Origin: a virus | Direction: 5' to 3' (one strand) | DNA: 29,369 nt | Virus record (IMG/VR): IMGVR_UViG_3300000117_000159 | Coordinates: 1 to 29,369 of that record | Shown here: piece after piece, positions 12,133 to 20,095 of the stretch | Numbering within the stretch: position 1 is the first letter of the stretch | Layout of the letters: every line of letters begins with the position of its first letter | The notes under the pieces: model-generated | What the model was told of the DNA's origin: nothing | What the model saw: only the letters and a program-made list of their open reading frames with translations | Database searches by the model: none | Position numbers and translations under genes: made by a program

Positions 12133-12984
12133 ATGAGAGGAAATCAGAATTTTAATTTTACTTTAGGACAAAAAGTAAAGTGTGATAATCTTCATGGCTA
12201 TGAAGGAGAAGTATTAAAGAAAAATAGAATTTACACGGTTAGTTTTATAGGCGTTAATGTTATTGGTTTAGAAGAGCATTTAAAAGAAGATGATTCTCCT
12301 GTTAAATTTTTTAAGCATTATTTTCAAGAAGTTCAAGAAAACGTAAAAAGAATCTTTCGTACAGGAGACTCAGTAAGATATAGTGGTTGTAATTGGACTG
12401 TTATAGAACAGTTAGGAGTTAATCTTTTTTTATCTTATAATGGAGGAGGAGCAGATGACGTTTGTATAAATATATTAACTGATGATTATATAGTAACTAA
12501 ACAAAAAATTAGAAACAAAGATAAAGTAACATTAGTACCTTTAAGTAGTATTCAAAGGTTTTTAGAGGATGATAGATATTATTTAAATGAATCATCTATG
12601 GATAAAACGGATTTAGAAGGTATTTATATGGATTTAGAAAATACAGACAGTTATACTGTTAGTAAAGCATGTGAAAGAAGAAGAACAGTAATTTTAAAAG
12701 GATATAAAGACATTAACATTCCATTTGAGTTACTTATACCTTTAAAGGAACATTCAAAATATAATCCAATAGTGGTAGGAAGTAAAGTAGTTTATAAAAA
12801 AGGAAAATTTGCAGTTATAAACAAAGAGTACATAGTTAAAGACATTGTAAAACTATCATCTAAAACACTTTTAGGTTTAGAAGTAAGTAATGGTGTTATA
12901 TATGTCAATGAAAAACAATGTAAAAATACAAAAAATAAAGATGAAAAAAAAGTGGTTAAAAAGGAGCTTAAGGATATTCTCTAG
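12133..12984 (+). CDS. Beta-rich repeat protein (SH3-like repeats), unknown
   Basis: Start 12133 (MRGNQNFNFTLG) is chosen over a TTG at 12109. The protein has at least three stretches of the same rhythm: GQKVKCDNLHGYEGEVLKKN then RIYTVSFIGVNVIGLEEH, RTGDSVRYSGCNWTVIEQLG, and VGSKVVYKKGKFAVINKEY then IVKDIVKLSSKTLLGLEV. Each looks like an SH3/KOW-type barrel beginning G-x-x-V-x-Y/C. The tail is very Lys-rich (NTKNKDEKKVVKKELKDIL). It lies between two ligases in the amide operon, which suggests a substrate-presenting or scaffold role, perhaps binding the modified polymer or protein. No catalytic motif. Its end overlaps the ATP-grasp gene by 44 bases. Confidence 0.7.
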   Translation: MRGNQNFNFTLGQKVKCDNLHGYEGEVLKKNRIYTVSFIGVNVIGLEEHLKEDDSPVKFFKHYFQEVQENVKRIFRTGDSVRYSGCNWTVIEQLGVNLFLSYNGGGADDVCINILTDDYIVTKQKIRNKDKVTLVPLSSIQRFLEDDRYYLNESSMDKTDLEGIYMDLENTDSYTVSKACERRRTVILKGYKDINIPFELLIPLKEHSKYNPIVVGSKVVYKKGKFAVINKEYIVKDIVKLSSKTLLGLEVSNGVIYVNEKQCKNTKNKDEKKVVKKELKDIL

Positions 12985-13744
12985 ACATCCTTCTCATGAT
13001 GGAATAAGAGGTAAAATATTTGTACCTGCTAATTTATTAGCCTGTGTAAGATTTGGTAGTCAAACTATATGGAATAAAAGTGAAAAATTTCTTAATTCTC
13101 CTGAAGCTGTTAGTAATAGTTCTAATAAAGAAAAAATGAAAAAATGTTTTACAGATAAAGAAGTTAAAACAGCTCTTTGGTGGAATACTATGCAGTCTTT
13201 AATAGAAGAAGAAGAAATTCCTTTTCCTATTATAGCTAAGAAAAAATACGGCTCTAGAGGGCAAGGTATGGTTAAACTAGACAATCAAAATCAACTAGAT
13301 GTGTTTACTGTAAATAATAACTTTGAAAATTACATTTATGAAAAGTTTTATAACTATTCTCGTGAATATCGTTTACACGTTAGCTCTGAAGGTTGTTTTT
13401 ATACTTGTAGAAAAATGCTAAAAAGTGATATTCCTAAGAATCAAAGATGGTTTAGAAATGATTCTAATTCTGTATGGTATATAGAAACAAATGAAAACTT
13501 TGATAAGCCTTCTAATTGGGATGACATTGTTCAAGAGTGTGTAAAAGCAATGAAAGCTGTAGGGCTTGATTTTGGGGCTTGTGATGTTAAAGTACAAAGC
13601 GCTACTAATAAAGAAGGAGTTAAAAGAGAATATCCTAAGTTTATTATAATAGAAATCAATAGTGCTCCTTCTTTTGGTGAAGGAACTTTAGAAGCGTATA
13701 TTAAAAACTTACCTTTAATGTTAAAAAATAAATATGAAAAGTAA
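12941..13744 (+). CDS. ATP-grasp ligase (RimK-like)
   Basis: ATP-grasp enzymes make an acyl-phosphate from ATP and a carboxylate, then join an amine. Start 12941 follows AAAATAAAG, the local initiation style, and leaves an overlap with the previous gene. Motifs: FPIIAKKKYGSRGQGM (Lys101 and Gly-loop 104-109), YEKFYNYSREYRLHV (Glu134, Arg144), LDFGACDVKV (Asp215) and IIEINSAPSF (Glu238, Asn240, the Mg-binding pair). This is a complete ATP-grasp active site, closest in style to RimK or peptide ligases. It starts inside the SH3-like gene and ends 11 bases into the next. A good partner for amide-bond formation in this cluster; acceptor unknown. Confidence 0.88.
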   Translation: MKKKWLKRSLRIFSRHPSHDGIRGKIFVPANLLACVRFGSQTIWNKSEKFLNSPEAVSNSSNKEKMKKCFTDKEVKTALWWNTMQSLIEEEEIPFPIIAKKKYGSRGQGMVKLDNQNQLDVFTVNNNFENYIYEKFYNYSREYRLHVSSEGCFYTCRKMLKSDIPKNQRWFRNDSNSVWYIETNENFDKPSNWDDIVQECVKAMKAVGLDFGACDVKVQSATNKEGVKREYPKFIIIEINSAPSFGEGTLEAYIKNLPLMLKNKYEK

Positions 13745-14192
13745 AAAAAAGATAAGAGAAAGTAATATAAAAAAAATAAAAGAATTAATTAGTGCTTATT
13801 TTTGTAAAACAGGTCTAGAGAGTTTCAAATTACCGATATTAGACACGCCAAATGGCTTAAAAAGTATAGAATCTGCAGAAGAAGATGAGGATAATCCTTA
13901 TTATGATGATTCTTATTATACAGGAGTTACTTTGACTTATATTATGAAGTATATTATAAAGTATAAATATAAAAAAGATTTAGTTATATATAGTTTATTT
14001 GATATGTTAGATAATGAGGAAATAAAATCATTACATTGTCCTACTATAGGGAAAGTAGTATTTGAAAACAATAATACAGATCATTGGACATATAGAGTTT
14101 TAAAAACCCCTAAAAGAGACCATTTTGCAAATATAGCAGAAGCATTACCTAAAGAGTTTTGTACTTATATAGGTATAAAAAAATTATTATGA
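13734..14192 (+). CDS. Unknown protein in the amidoligase operon (152 aa)
   Basis: The product begins MKSKKKIRESNIKKIKELIS, a basic helix, followed by a region with an acidic Tyr-rich patch (ESAEEDEDNPYYDDSYYTGV) and a more regular alpha/beta C-terminal half (LVIYSLFDMLDNEEIKSLHC). No catalytic motif recognised. Overlaps at both ends (ATP-grasp gene by 11 bases, cyclotransferase gene by four) show it is a true part of this operon. A substrate carrying many Asp/Glu/Tyr residues would fit, but that is speculation. Confidence 0.65.
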   Translation: MKSKKKIRESNIKKIKELISAYFCKTGLESFKLPILDTPNGLKSIESAEEDEDNPYYDDSYYTGVTLTYIMKYIIKYKYKKDLVIYSLFDMLDNEEIKSLHCPTIGKVVFENNNTDHWTYRVLKTPKRDHFANIAEALPKEFCTYIGIKKLL

Positions 14193-14548
14193 AAAAATTA
14201 TGTGCTGTATATGGCAGTTTAAAAAAAGGTTATAGTAACCATGACATGTTTTTAGGAAAAGCTAAGTATGTAGGTAAAACTATAACAGGACCTAGATATA
14301 CTATGTATAGTTTAGGAGGTTTTCCAGGAGTAGTTGAAAATGGTGATACATCTATTCATTTAGAGGTATACGAAGTAACAGAAAAAGAAGATAAAAATAT
14401 AGAAAGTTTAGAAGGATATCGTAAAGATTCTCCTGAATATTCTTTTTATCTTAAAAAACAAATAAATACAGAATTTGGTAAAGCAAGTATTTATATTTTT
14501 AACAAAAAATCAGATGAATTACCTATAGTAGAAACAGGTAATTGGTAA
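14189..14548 (+). CDS. Gamma-glutamylcyclotransferase-like protein (AIG2/GGCT fold)
   Basis: This fold removes gamma-glutamyl groups from an amine as pyroglutamate (5-oxoproline). Start 14189 is chosen because it gives MKKLCAVYGSLKKGYSNHDM. The signature is VYGSLKKG (substrate-binding loop) near the start and ESLEGYR, whose Glu75 is the expected catalytic acid (the Glu before GYR). YSLGGFPGVV also fits the family's YxLGxyPg motif. At 119 aa it is a compact, AIG2-like version. ATGA-type overlap with the previous stop. In an operon with ligases and amidotransferases, it probably removes or rearranges a gamma-glutamyl intermediate. Confidence 0.85.
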   Translation: MKKLCAVYGSLKKGYSNHDMFLGKAKYVGKTITGPRYTMYSLGGFPGVVENGDTSIHLEVYEVTEKEDKNIESLEGYRKDSPEYSFYLKKQINTEFGKASIYIFNKKSDELPIVETGNW

Positions 14549-14571
14549 TTAGTAAAAAAACAAACAAACAA

Positions 14572-15840
14572 ATGATAAATTTTATTATAACATTATTATT
14601 ATTGCAATTTATTAACGCTTTAATAACAAAAAAACGTTCTGTAACTTTAGGATGTGGATTATTAGGTTACTCAGGAGAGTATGCAGCAGATAAAGATAAA
14701 CTTGCTATTTTATTTCTGTATAACCAAACAAGAGGAGAAGACTCTTGTGGTTATTATAATCATGACATTGCTATTGCTGCAGAGCATAGAATAGAGAAAA
14801 AAAGTGGTAAAGTGTCTTTAAATTTATTGCCAGATGAAATAAAAGACCCTACTAATTTATTTATAGGACATACAAGAGCAGCAACTAGTGGTACTGGACG
14901 TACTTCTGCATATAATGCTCATCCTTTTCTTTTTGGAAAGTGGGTAGGTGCTCATAATGGTACTTTAACTAATCTTAAAGGACTAATAAGAGAGTATGAT
15001 ATGGATGAAAAAACTATTGATATAGATAGTAAAATATTTCCAGCGTCTATACACCAAGAAAATAATTTTAAGATACTTAATAATTATGACGGTGCAGCTG
15101 CTTTAATATGGGCTAACACTGATATTAGTAAAAAAAGTCCTTTGTATGTGTATCACGATAAAGAAAGACCTTTATTTTCTGGTATTATTAAAAAAGGCTC
15201 TAAAATAGGTAGGTATATTTCTTCTATTAAAGAGTCTTTAAAAGCTATTGGTTGTACAAACATAGAGTCTTTTGAAGTAGATACTTTATACAGTATTAAA
15301 GATGGAGCTATAAAAGAAACAATGGCAATAAGTAGAAATAATCCTATTAAAAACAATTTAAAAAGAATTCCTGAAAGCATACAATTAGCTTGTAGAGAAA
15401 GTAAATCTATATTTACCCAACAAGGTAAAACAACTAATGTCTTTGATGACGGCACTGTAATAGTAACTGTTGATAGTTATTATGGTATTAAAAAGTGTAT
15501 TAGAGAAGAAGTAGTATATGACCCTAAAAGAGAAATAACTGTACATGTTCGTTATATGAGTGACGGAGGCTTTGAAGAAGTTTTAGTAAGTAACTATCGA
15601 GATAAAACAGATATTGTAACTAAAGACTCGGAAGAAGAAAATACAATAGCACTAGAAGATGTTATGGACTACATGGCTGAGTTATATTATAAATTAGATG
15701 AAGCTAGAGCTACTTTAAGTATAGCCCTTGACAATAAGGATATTAAAGAAGAAGACGTAGAAAGTCTAGATGACGTTATGCTTAATGTAACTAAATTTAT
15801 AGGTTCTTTAGCAGAAATAGGAGAAACAGCAGAAATATAA
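14572..15840 (+). CDS. Class II (Ntn) glutamine amidotransferase with hydrophobic leader
   Basis: N-terminal-nucleophile amidotransferases need their Cys as the first residue. Here the Cys is residue 28 (GCGLLGYSGEY), preceded by a leader beginning MINFIITLLLLQFINALITK, then KRSVTLG. The rest of the active site is intact: Arg102 in GHTRAATSG, AYNAHPF, and Asn129-Gly130 in GAHNGTL, with D/S acid residues in DIDSKIF. Start 14572 (ATG after AAACAAACAAACAA) is preferred to a TTG at 14542. Either the leader is cut to free Cys28, as in propeptide-bearing PurF-type enzymes, or the true start is non-standard; no Met lies just before the Cys. The C-terminal 250 residues end in a strongly acidic, helical tail, possibly partner-binding. 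Glutamine-hydrolysing, ammonia-delivering role likely. Confidence 0.85.
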   Translation: MINFIITLLLLQFINALITKKRSVTLGCGLLGYSGEYAADKDKLAILFLYNQTRGEDSCGYYNHDIAIAAEHRIEKKSGKVSLNLLPDEIKDPTNLFIGHTRAATSGTGRTSAYNAHPFLFGKWVGAHNGTLTNLKGLIREYDMDEKTIDIDSKIFPASIHQENNFKILNNYDGAAALIWANTDISKKSPLYVYHDKERPLFSGIIKKGSKIGRYISSIKESLKAIGCTNIESFEVDTLYSIKDGAIKETMAISRNNPIKNNLKRIPESIQLACRESKSIFTQQGKTTNVFDDGTVIVTVDSYYGIKKCIREEVVYDPKREITVHVRYMSDGGFEEVLVSNYRDKTDIVTKDSEEENTIALEDVMDYMAELYYKLDEARATLSIALDNKDIKEEDVESLDDVMLNVTKFIGSLAEIGETAEI

Positions 15841-15847
15841 TAAAAAT

Positions 15848-17287
15848 ATGGAAGATAAAATTAAAAAATTACTTAAAATAGAACCTAATAACGGAACTGT
15901 TTATACTGAAGATAATAGTTTTTGTGAGTCTGGCTCTATTTGTGGTGGTATTGTTTACAAAAAAAACAATAAATGGGATGTAAAGTATTTTTATAAGAGT
16001 AATAATTTGTATAATTTTTTACTTACTATTGATAACTTGCTTTTAAATTTTTATATAAAACATTTTGAATGGTCAGTAGTTTTACCTTACATAGCCCGTA
16101 AAGATTTTGGAATGCCTCTTTATTTTATAGATAAAGAAGCTATTGAGTTTTTTAATTTAAAAAAATATCCTAATTATTATTTAGTAAAAAAGCCTGCCCA
16201 AAAGAGTGTAAATCTTAAGCTTAAAAAAGGTAATAATAATTTAGGATTTGAATTTACTAATAGCAATATTGAAGCTTATAATCCTCTTACTAAAAGACAA
16301 AAGTTAAAATTTAAACAACAATTAGGAACAGACTCTAAAACTTATATAGCTACAGAAGGACTTAAGTATTCTTTTGGAGTAGAGTTAGAAACTTGTTCAG
16401 GATATGTATCTTTATCAGATTATTTTATTAATAAAGTTAATATACGTTCTGTAAGAGATGGGTCTGTAAGTGGTTGTGAATATGTTACAGGAGTTCTTAA
16501 GGGAGATGCTGGTTTTAATCAATTATATAATATTTCAAATCTTCTTAATAAGCAAAACAAAGTAGATAGAACTTGTGGTATGCATGTGCATATAGGAGGA
16601 GCTAATTTTAATAAATCTTTTTCTGTTTATGCTCACATATTAAGTGAAAAAATACAGGATTCTATGTTTTCTATAGTTTCTAAAACTAGAAGAAACAATT
16701 CTTATTGTGGAGATGTAATACCTCTTGGATTAGAGTCTATTATTAAGAAATATGGAATTAGTTATGGAGTTGAGGTTGCTTATGAAACTTTGTTTAAAGA
16801 AATGACTTACGGAAGTTTGCCATCTAGTACTTATAATAGAAAAATTAGTAATCATCATTATGGTAGATATTGTGGCAAGTATAACGGTATAGAAGATGAA
16901 GATAATTTTAGATATAAATGGGTAAATTTAATTCCTTGTAATTTTAATGTTAGAAACTATGCTCATCCAGCTCATGGTTACGATAATGAGGCAAATACTA
17001 TAGAGTTTAGATTTCATTCTGGTACATTAAATTATGTTAAAATTAAAAACTTTACTCTTATATGTATGGCTTTTGTAAATTATGTAGAAAATAATAAAAC
17101 AGACATATTAAATAAAGAAGTAATTACTTTGGAAGATATAATAGAGAGTACTTATAGAAAAAATGTAAAACCTTTGTTATCTTATGTTGATATGAGACAA
17201 AAGTTATTTAATAATGACCCTGAATTATTAGAATCTAGTGATAAACAAAAAATCTTTAAAACTAAAAAAGAAAGAATATGTGTATAA
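15848..17287 (+). CDS. Amidoligase (COOH-NH2 ligase, Amidoligase_2 type)
   Basis: Second glutamine-synthetase-fold ligase of the operon, from a different subfamily than the one at 11301. The catalytic part starts at about 170. FGVELE (176-181) with Glu179/181, RSVRDGSVSGCEYVT (Asp204, Glu211), CGMHVHIG (His246, His248) and NTIEFRFHSGT (386-390) are the signature positions. About 170 residues before the domain are not typical and contain no recognised motif (beta-like, aromatic), possibly a substrate-binding domain. Starts seven bases after the previous stop and overlaps the next gene by ten bases. It should make an amide between a carboxylate and an amine; the two different ligases in one operon suggest a branched or two-step product. 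Confidence 0.87.
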   Translation: MEDKIKKLLKIEPNNGTVYTEDNSFCESGSICGGIVYKKNNKWDVKYFYKSNNLYNFLLTIDNLLLNFYIKHFEWSVVLPYIARKDFGMPLYFIDKEAIEFFNLKKYPNYYLVKKPAQKSVNLKLKKGNNNLGFEFTNSNIEAYNPLTKRQKLKFKQQLGTDSKTYIATEGLKYSFGVELETCSGYVSLSDYFINKVNIRSVRDGSVSGCEYVTGVLKGDAGFNQLYNISNLLNKQNKVDRTCGMHVHIGGANFNKSFSVYAHILSEKIQDSMFSIVSKTRRNNSYCGDVIPLGLESIIKKYGISYGVEVAYETLFKEMTYGSLPSSTYNRKISNHHYGRYCGKYNGIEDEDNFRYKWVNLIPCNFNVRNYAHPAHGYDNEANTIEFRFHSGTLNYVKIKNFTLICMAFVNYVENNKTDILNKEVITLEDIIESTYRKNVKPLLSYVDMRQKLFNNDPELLESSDKQKIFKTKKERICV

Positions 17288-17940
17288 TAATGGCTAAAAG
17301 AGCAGGAGTAAAGTTAGACATGGCAGAATTAAAAGATGCAGTTAAAACATCTTCTTTACATAATTGTCATGGAACTGGCTTTGCTCTAAAAAGAAAAAAT
17401 AGTTCAAATATAATTCTTTCTAAAGGGTATGTATATTATGAGATGGCTTTAGAGGTAATAGAAGACTTAAAAATACAAAAAGACGATGAGCTTATGGTTC
17501 ATATGAGGTATGCAACTGCAGGCGAAACTAATGTAGAAAATTGTCATCCTTTTATAGTTTCTGATAATATTAAAGATATTTTATTAGATGAAGTTGTAGT
17601 TAAAGGAAAAGCAGTAGTAGCTCATAATGGTACTTTTGATTATTATGTAGATAAAAAATCTGACTATTCAGATACTATTCATTACATTAAAGATTATTTA
17701 AGTGAAGAAGGTGTATTAGAATCTATGAGAAATATAGAATATGCTTCTTATTATCAAATGCATAGATTAATGGGAAATAATAGACTTTGCCTAATATATC
17801 CTGATGTTAATTTAGATATGGATACTTATGGCGATTGGAATATGAGAAAAAAAGACTCATTAATATATTCTAACTATTATCATATTCAGCCTCATAATGG
17901 ATATCAATTAGAGCTTACTTCAAAACATAAAATAATATAA
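17278..17940 (+). CDS. Class II (Ntn) glutamine amidotransferase, short form
   Basis: Cys2 follows the initiator Met directly (MCIIMAKRAG), as in standard Ntn amidotransferases. Arg77 is in HMRYATAG, NCHPF follows, and Asn117-Gly118 is in VAHNGTFDYY, the normal oxyanion pair. Ser/Asp residues in SDYSDTIHYI correspond to the region after it. At 220 aa it is a single glutaminase-type domain without a synthetase. It overlaps the amidoligase gene by ten bases and has no leader, unlike the other class II enzyme, so the two may have different partners: one ligase each. Product unknown. Confidence 0.85.
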   Translation: MCIIMAKRAGVKLDMAELKDAVKTSSLHNCHGTGFALKRKNSSNIILSKGYVYYEMALEVIEDLKIQKDDELMVHMRYATAGETNVENCHPFIVSDNIKDILLDEVVVKGKAVVAHNGTFDYYVDKKSDYSDTIHYIKDYLSEEGVLESMRNIEYASYYQMHRLMGNNRLCLIYPDVNLDMDTYGDWNMRKKDSLIYSNYYHIQPHNGYQLELTSKHKII

Positions 17941-17941
17941 T

Positions 17942-18277
17942 ATGTTTTCAAAATATAAAAAGAAAAAATTTGCAGTAGAAAAAGTAGAAATAAGAAAAAA
18001 AAGTTATGCTAGGGAGAGTAAAGATGCTCTCCTTAGTTATAACCCTCTTAAAGAATTTGTTTCTATAAGGACAGAAAATATACCTTATGCACTAGAAATA
18101 CTTAAAGAATTATATCCTGCAGGTACGCTTGACAATAATGTAACAGCTGCAACTTTAATTAGATATGAATTTCAATGTGAATGTACAGCAAAACAAGTTG
18201 AAGATTCTAGAGGTTACTATATGACTTCAAATGAAGAAGAGGATGCAAGATATATTTATAGGCATTGTTTAGAATAA
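17942..18277 (+). CDS. Unknown protein (111 aa), end of the amidoligase operon
   Basis: It starts just after the previous stop (TAATATG). The product begins MFSKYKKKKFAVEKVEIRKK, a basic N terminus, then LKEFVSIRTENIPYALEILK then ELYPAGTLDNNVTAATLIRY, ending CECTAKQVEDSRGYYMTSNE and EEDARYIYRHCLE. No motif recognised; a CEC pair lies near the end. Whether it belongs to the amide cluster or to replication cannot be said from sequence. Confidence 0.6.
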   Translation: MFSKYKKKKFAVEKVEIRKKSYARESKDALLSYNPLKEFVSIRTENIPYALEILKELYPAGTLDNNVTAATLIRYEFQCECTAKQVEDSRGYYMTSNEEEDARYIYRHCLE

Positions 18278-18282
18278 TTAAA

Positions 18283-18462
18283 ATGAAAGAGATAGAAGAA
18301 GAAGAAACGTGTTTAAATTGCTTTGATACAGGAGAATATTTTAATGGGAAAACTATGGAAATATGTGAATGTAAAGCAGGTAACACAATAAAAAAAAGTG
18401 AAGATGGAGATAGTAGTGAGGATGACAGAGAAAACTTTAATATTAAAAAAACAAAGACCTGA
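18283..18462 (+). CDS. Small Cys-motif protein, possible zinc ribbon
   Basis: ATG at 18283 is preferred to an upstream TTG. The 59-residue product begins MKEIEEEETCLNCFDTGEYF. It has CLNC and, about 17 residues later, CECKAG, a C-x2-C ... C-x-C pattern with Gly after the cysteines, like a DnaJ-type zinc knuckle. The C-terminal part is acidic then basic (SEDGDSSEDDRENFNIKKTK). It overlaps the next gene. Zinc binding is inferred only from spacing. Confidence 0.6.
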   Translation: MKEIEEEETCLNCFDTGEYFNGKTMEICECKAGNTIKKSEDGDSSEDDRENFNIKKTKT

Positions 18463-19009
18463 TGAAATATTAATGTTAACTGTGTTACAGAAAGAAAAAA
18501 AAGATTTCTTTGATAAACTAATAAAAGACGAGTATTATAGAGTTACACTTAAAAATTTAATAGAAGATAAACTTATAAGATGCGCTGTTCCTATTAATAA
18601 ATTTATTAAATATGAGGATGTAAAACTTAAAGAAGACGCTTCTAGCGCTTTTTTTGTAAAACCGACTATAAATTCATATAAAAAAGGAATTAATGGTTGG
18701 ATTAAAGACTATAGAGACTTATTTCCTAAAGGTATGAATCCTAACGGATATCCTTTTAAAGGAGATAAAAAAGGTTGTATAAATAATATGGCTAAATTTC
18801 TATATAATTATCCTGAATTTAATGATAAAGAGTTGATAATAAAAGCAACTAAATGTTATTTAGAACAAAAGAAAAAAGATAACTATGCTTATATAGCAAT
18901 GGCAGATAGATTTATTTGGAAAAATGACATGAGTACATTAGCAAGTTATTGTGAACAAATTAAAGAAGGAACTTTAAAAGATGAAAAAAGAAATGTAATT
19001 AATTTATAA
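18404..19009 (+). CDS. Putative replication accessory protein before the helicase
   Basis: The likely start is ATG 18404 (or 18422), not the GTG six bases before; the A-rich stretch ahead of 18404 favours it. The product begins MEIVVRMTEKTLILKKQRPD and contains INGWIKDYRDLFPKGMNPNG, NNMAKFLYNYPEFNDKELII then KATKCYLEQKKKDNYAYIAM and, near the end, FIWKNDMSTLASYCEQIKEG. These helical stretches are like short proteins placed directly before DnaB-like helicases, which in many phages are loaders or primase-helicase couplers. Its stop overlaps the helicase ATG (TAATG). Role inferred from position; no ATP motif seen. Confidence 0.55.
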   Translation: MEIVVRMTEKTLILKKQRPDEILMLTVLQKEKKDFFDKLIKDEYYRVTLKNLIEDKLIRCAVPINKFIKYEDVKLKEDASSAFFVKPTINSYKKGINGWIKDYRDLFPKGMNPNGYPFKGDKKGCINNMAKFLYNYPEFNDKELIIKATKCYLEQKKKDNYAYIAMADRFIWKNDMSTLASYCEQIKEGTLKDEKRNVINL

Positions 19010-20082
19010 TGAGTTATTCAGATGAGGTAAAAAAAGAAATTGATAGAGGTATCAATGGTGACGTAACATGCATTCCTATAGCTCATAAAAAATTAGGTGA
19101 ACATATAAATATAAATCAGGGTATGTATACCTTATTAGGTGGAAGTGCTGGCTCAGGAAAAACTAGCTTTACTGATTATACTTATGTTTTACAAGCTTAT
19201 AAATGGTTTAAAGAACAAAAAGATAAAGGGGAAACAGATATTGACTTAGAAATAATTTATAGGTCTATGGAGAGACCTCGTGCTTATAAAATAGGCAAAT
19301 GGTTGTGTATGAAACTATTTCAAGATTATGGTATATTAATGGATGTGCCTACTATTTTTGGATGGGGAGTCAAAAAAAATCATGTATCAGAAGAGGTATA
19401 TCAAAAGATTGTAGAGACCTTAGACTACTTTGATGAAATGTCAGATGTAGTTAAAATAATAGACGGTGCTGAAAACCCTACAGGAGTTTTTAAACAACTA
19501 GAACAAACTGCTAAAGACAACGGTAAATTAAGTATTAATGAATTTGATAGAACTTATACACCTAATAATGATAAAAAAATCACTTTAGTAGTTTTAGACC
19601 ATATAGGTAAAGTAAAAAAAGAAAGAGGATTTAGTAAAAAAGAAACTATAGATAAAATGTCTGAGTATCTTGGTATATCTAGAGACCTTTATAAATTTTC
19701 ACCTATAGTAGTTTCACAATTTAATAGAAGTTTATCAGACTCACAAAGAGCAAGGAATAAAGAAATTACTCCTGACCCTGATGACTTTAAAGATTCTGGT
19801 AATCTATATGAAGATTGTGATGTTGCGTTGGCTTTATTTAACCCTTATAAGTATAAAGTATTTGACCATATGGAATACGAAATAGATAAATTTGTTAATA
19901 ATAAAGGTTATAACAGATTTAGGTCTATTAGTGCCTTAAAAAACTCTTATGGAGTTGATGATGTTAGATATGGATATGGATTTATTGGGGAAATAGGTAT
20001 GTTTCATGAATTACCTAAAGCCGATGATATGAGTGACGCTTATTATGAGAATGTAAGAAGCGTAGGAGGATTATTAAAATAA
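19009..20082 (+). CDS. DnaB-like replicative helicase (RecA-fold)
   Basis: A RecA-fold ATPase in the DnaB/gp4 family. The Walker A motif GGSAGSGKTS lies at about 44-53 (Lys51, Thr52). A Glu in IYRSMERP (Glu88) corresponds to the DnaB catalytic glutamate, the Walker B is ITLVVLDH (Asp197) and the sensor Gln is in VVSQFNR (Gln237). There is no N-terminal primase-interaction domain (only about 40 residues before Walker A), so it is a helicase-only form of 357 aa. It should unwind the fork with the primase at 21450 and the polymerase. Overlaps the preceding gene by one base and is followed by an A-rich leader and the Sak4-like gene. Confidence 0.87.
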   Translation: MSYSDEVKKEIDRGINGDVTCIPIAHKKLGEHININQGMYTLLGGSAGSGKTSFTDYTYVLQAYKWFKEQKDKGETDIDLEIIYRSMERPRAYKIGKWLCMKLFQDYGILMDVPTIFGWGVKKNHVSEEVYQKIVETLDYFDEMSDVVKIIDGAENPTGVFKQLEQTAKDNGKLSINEFDRTYTPNNDKKITLVVLDHIGKVKKERGFSKKETIDKMSEYLGISRDLYKFSPIVVSQFNRSLSDSQRARNKEITPDPDDFKDSGNLYEDCDVALALFNPYKYKVFDHMEYEIDKFVNNKGYNRFRSISALKNSYGVDDVRYGYGFIGEIGMFHELPKADDMSDAYYENVRSVGGLLK

Positions 20083-20095
20083 AAAAAAATAAAAA

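Noticed and set aside
10558-17940. DNA-base hypermodification pathway
   Set aside because: No thymidylate/hydroxymethylase or base-activating enzyme is seen; amide chemistry alone does not prove DNA modification, so it is kept only as a weak alternative.
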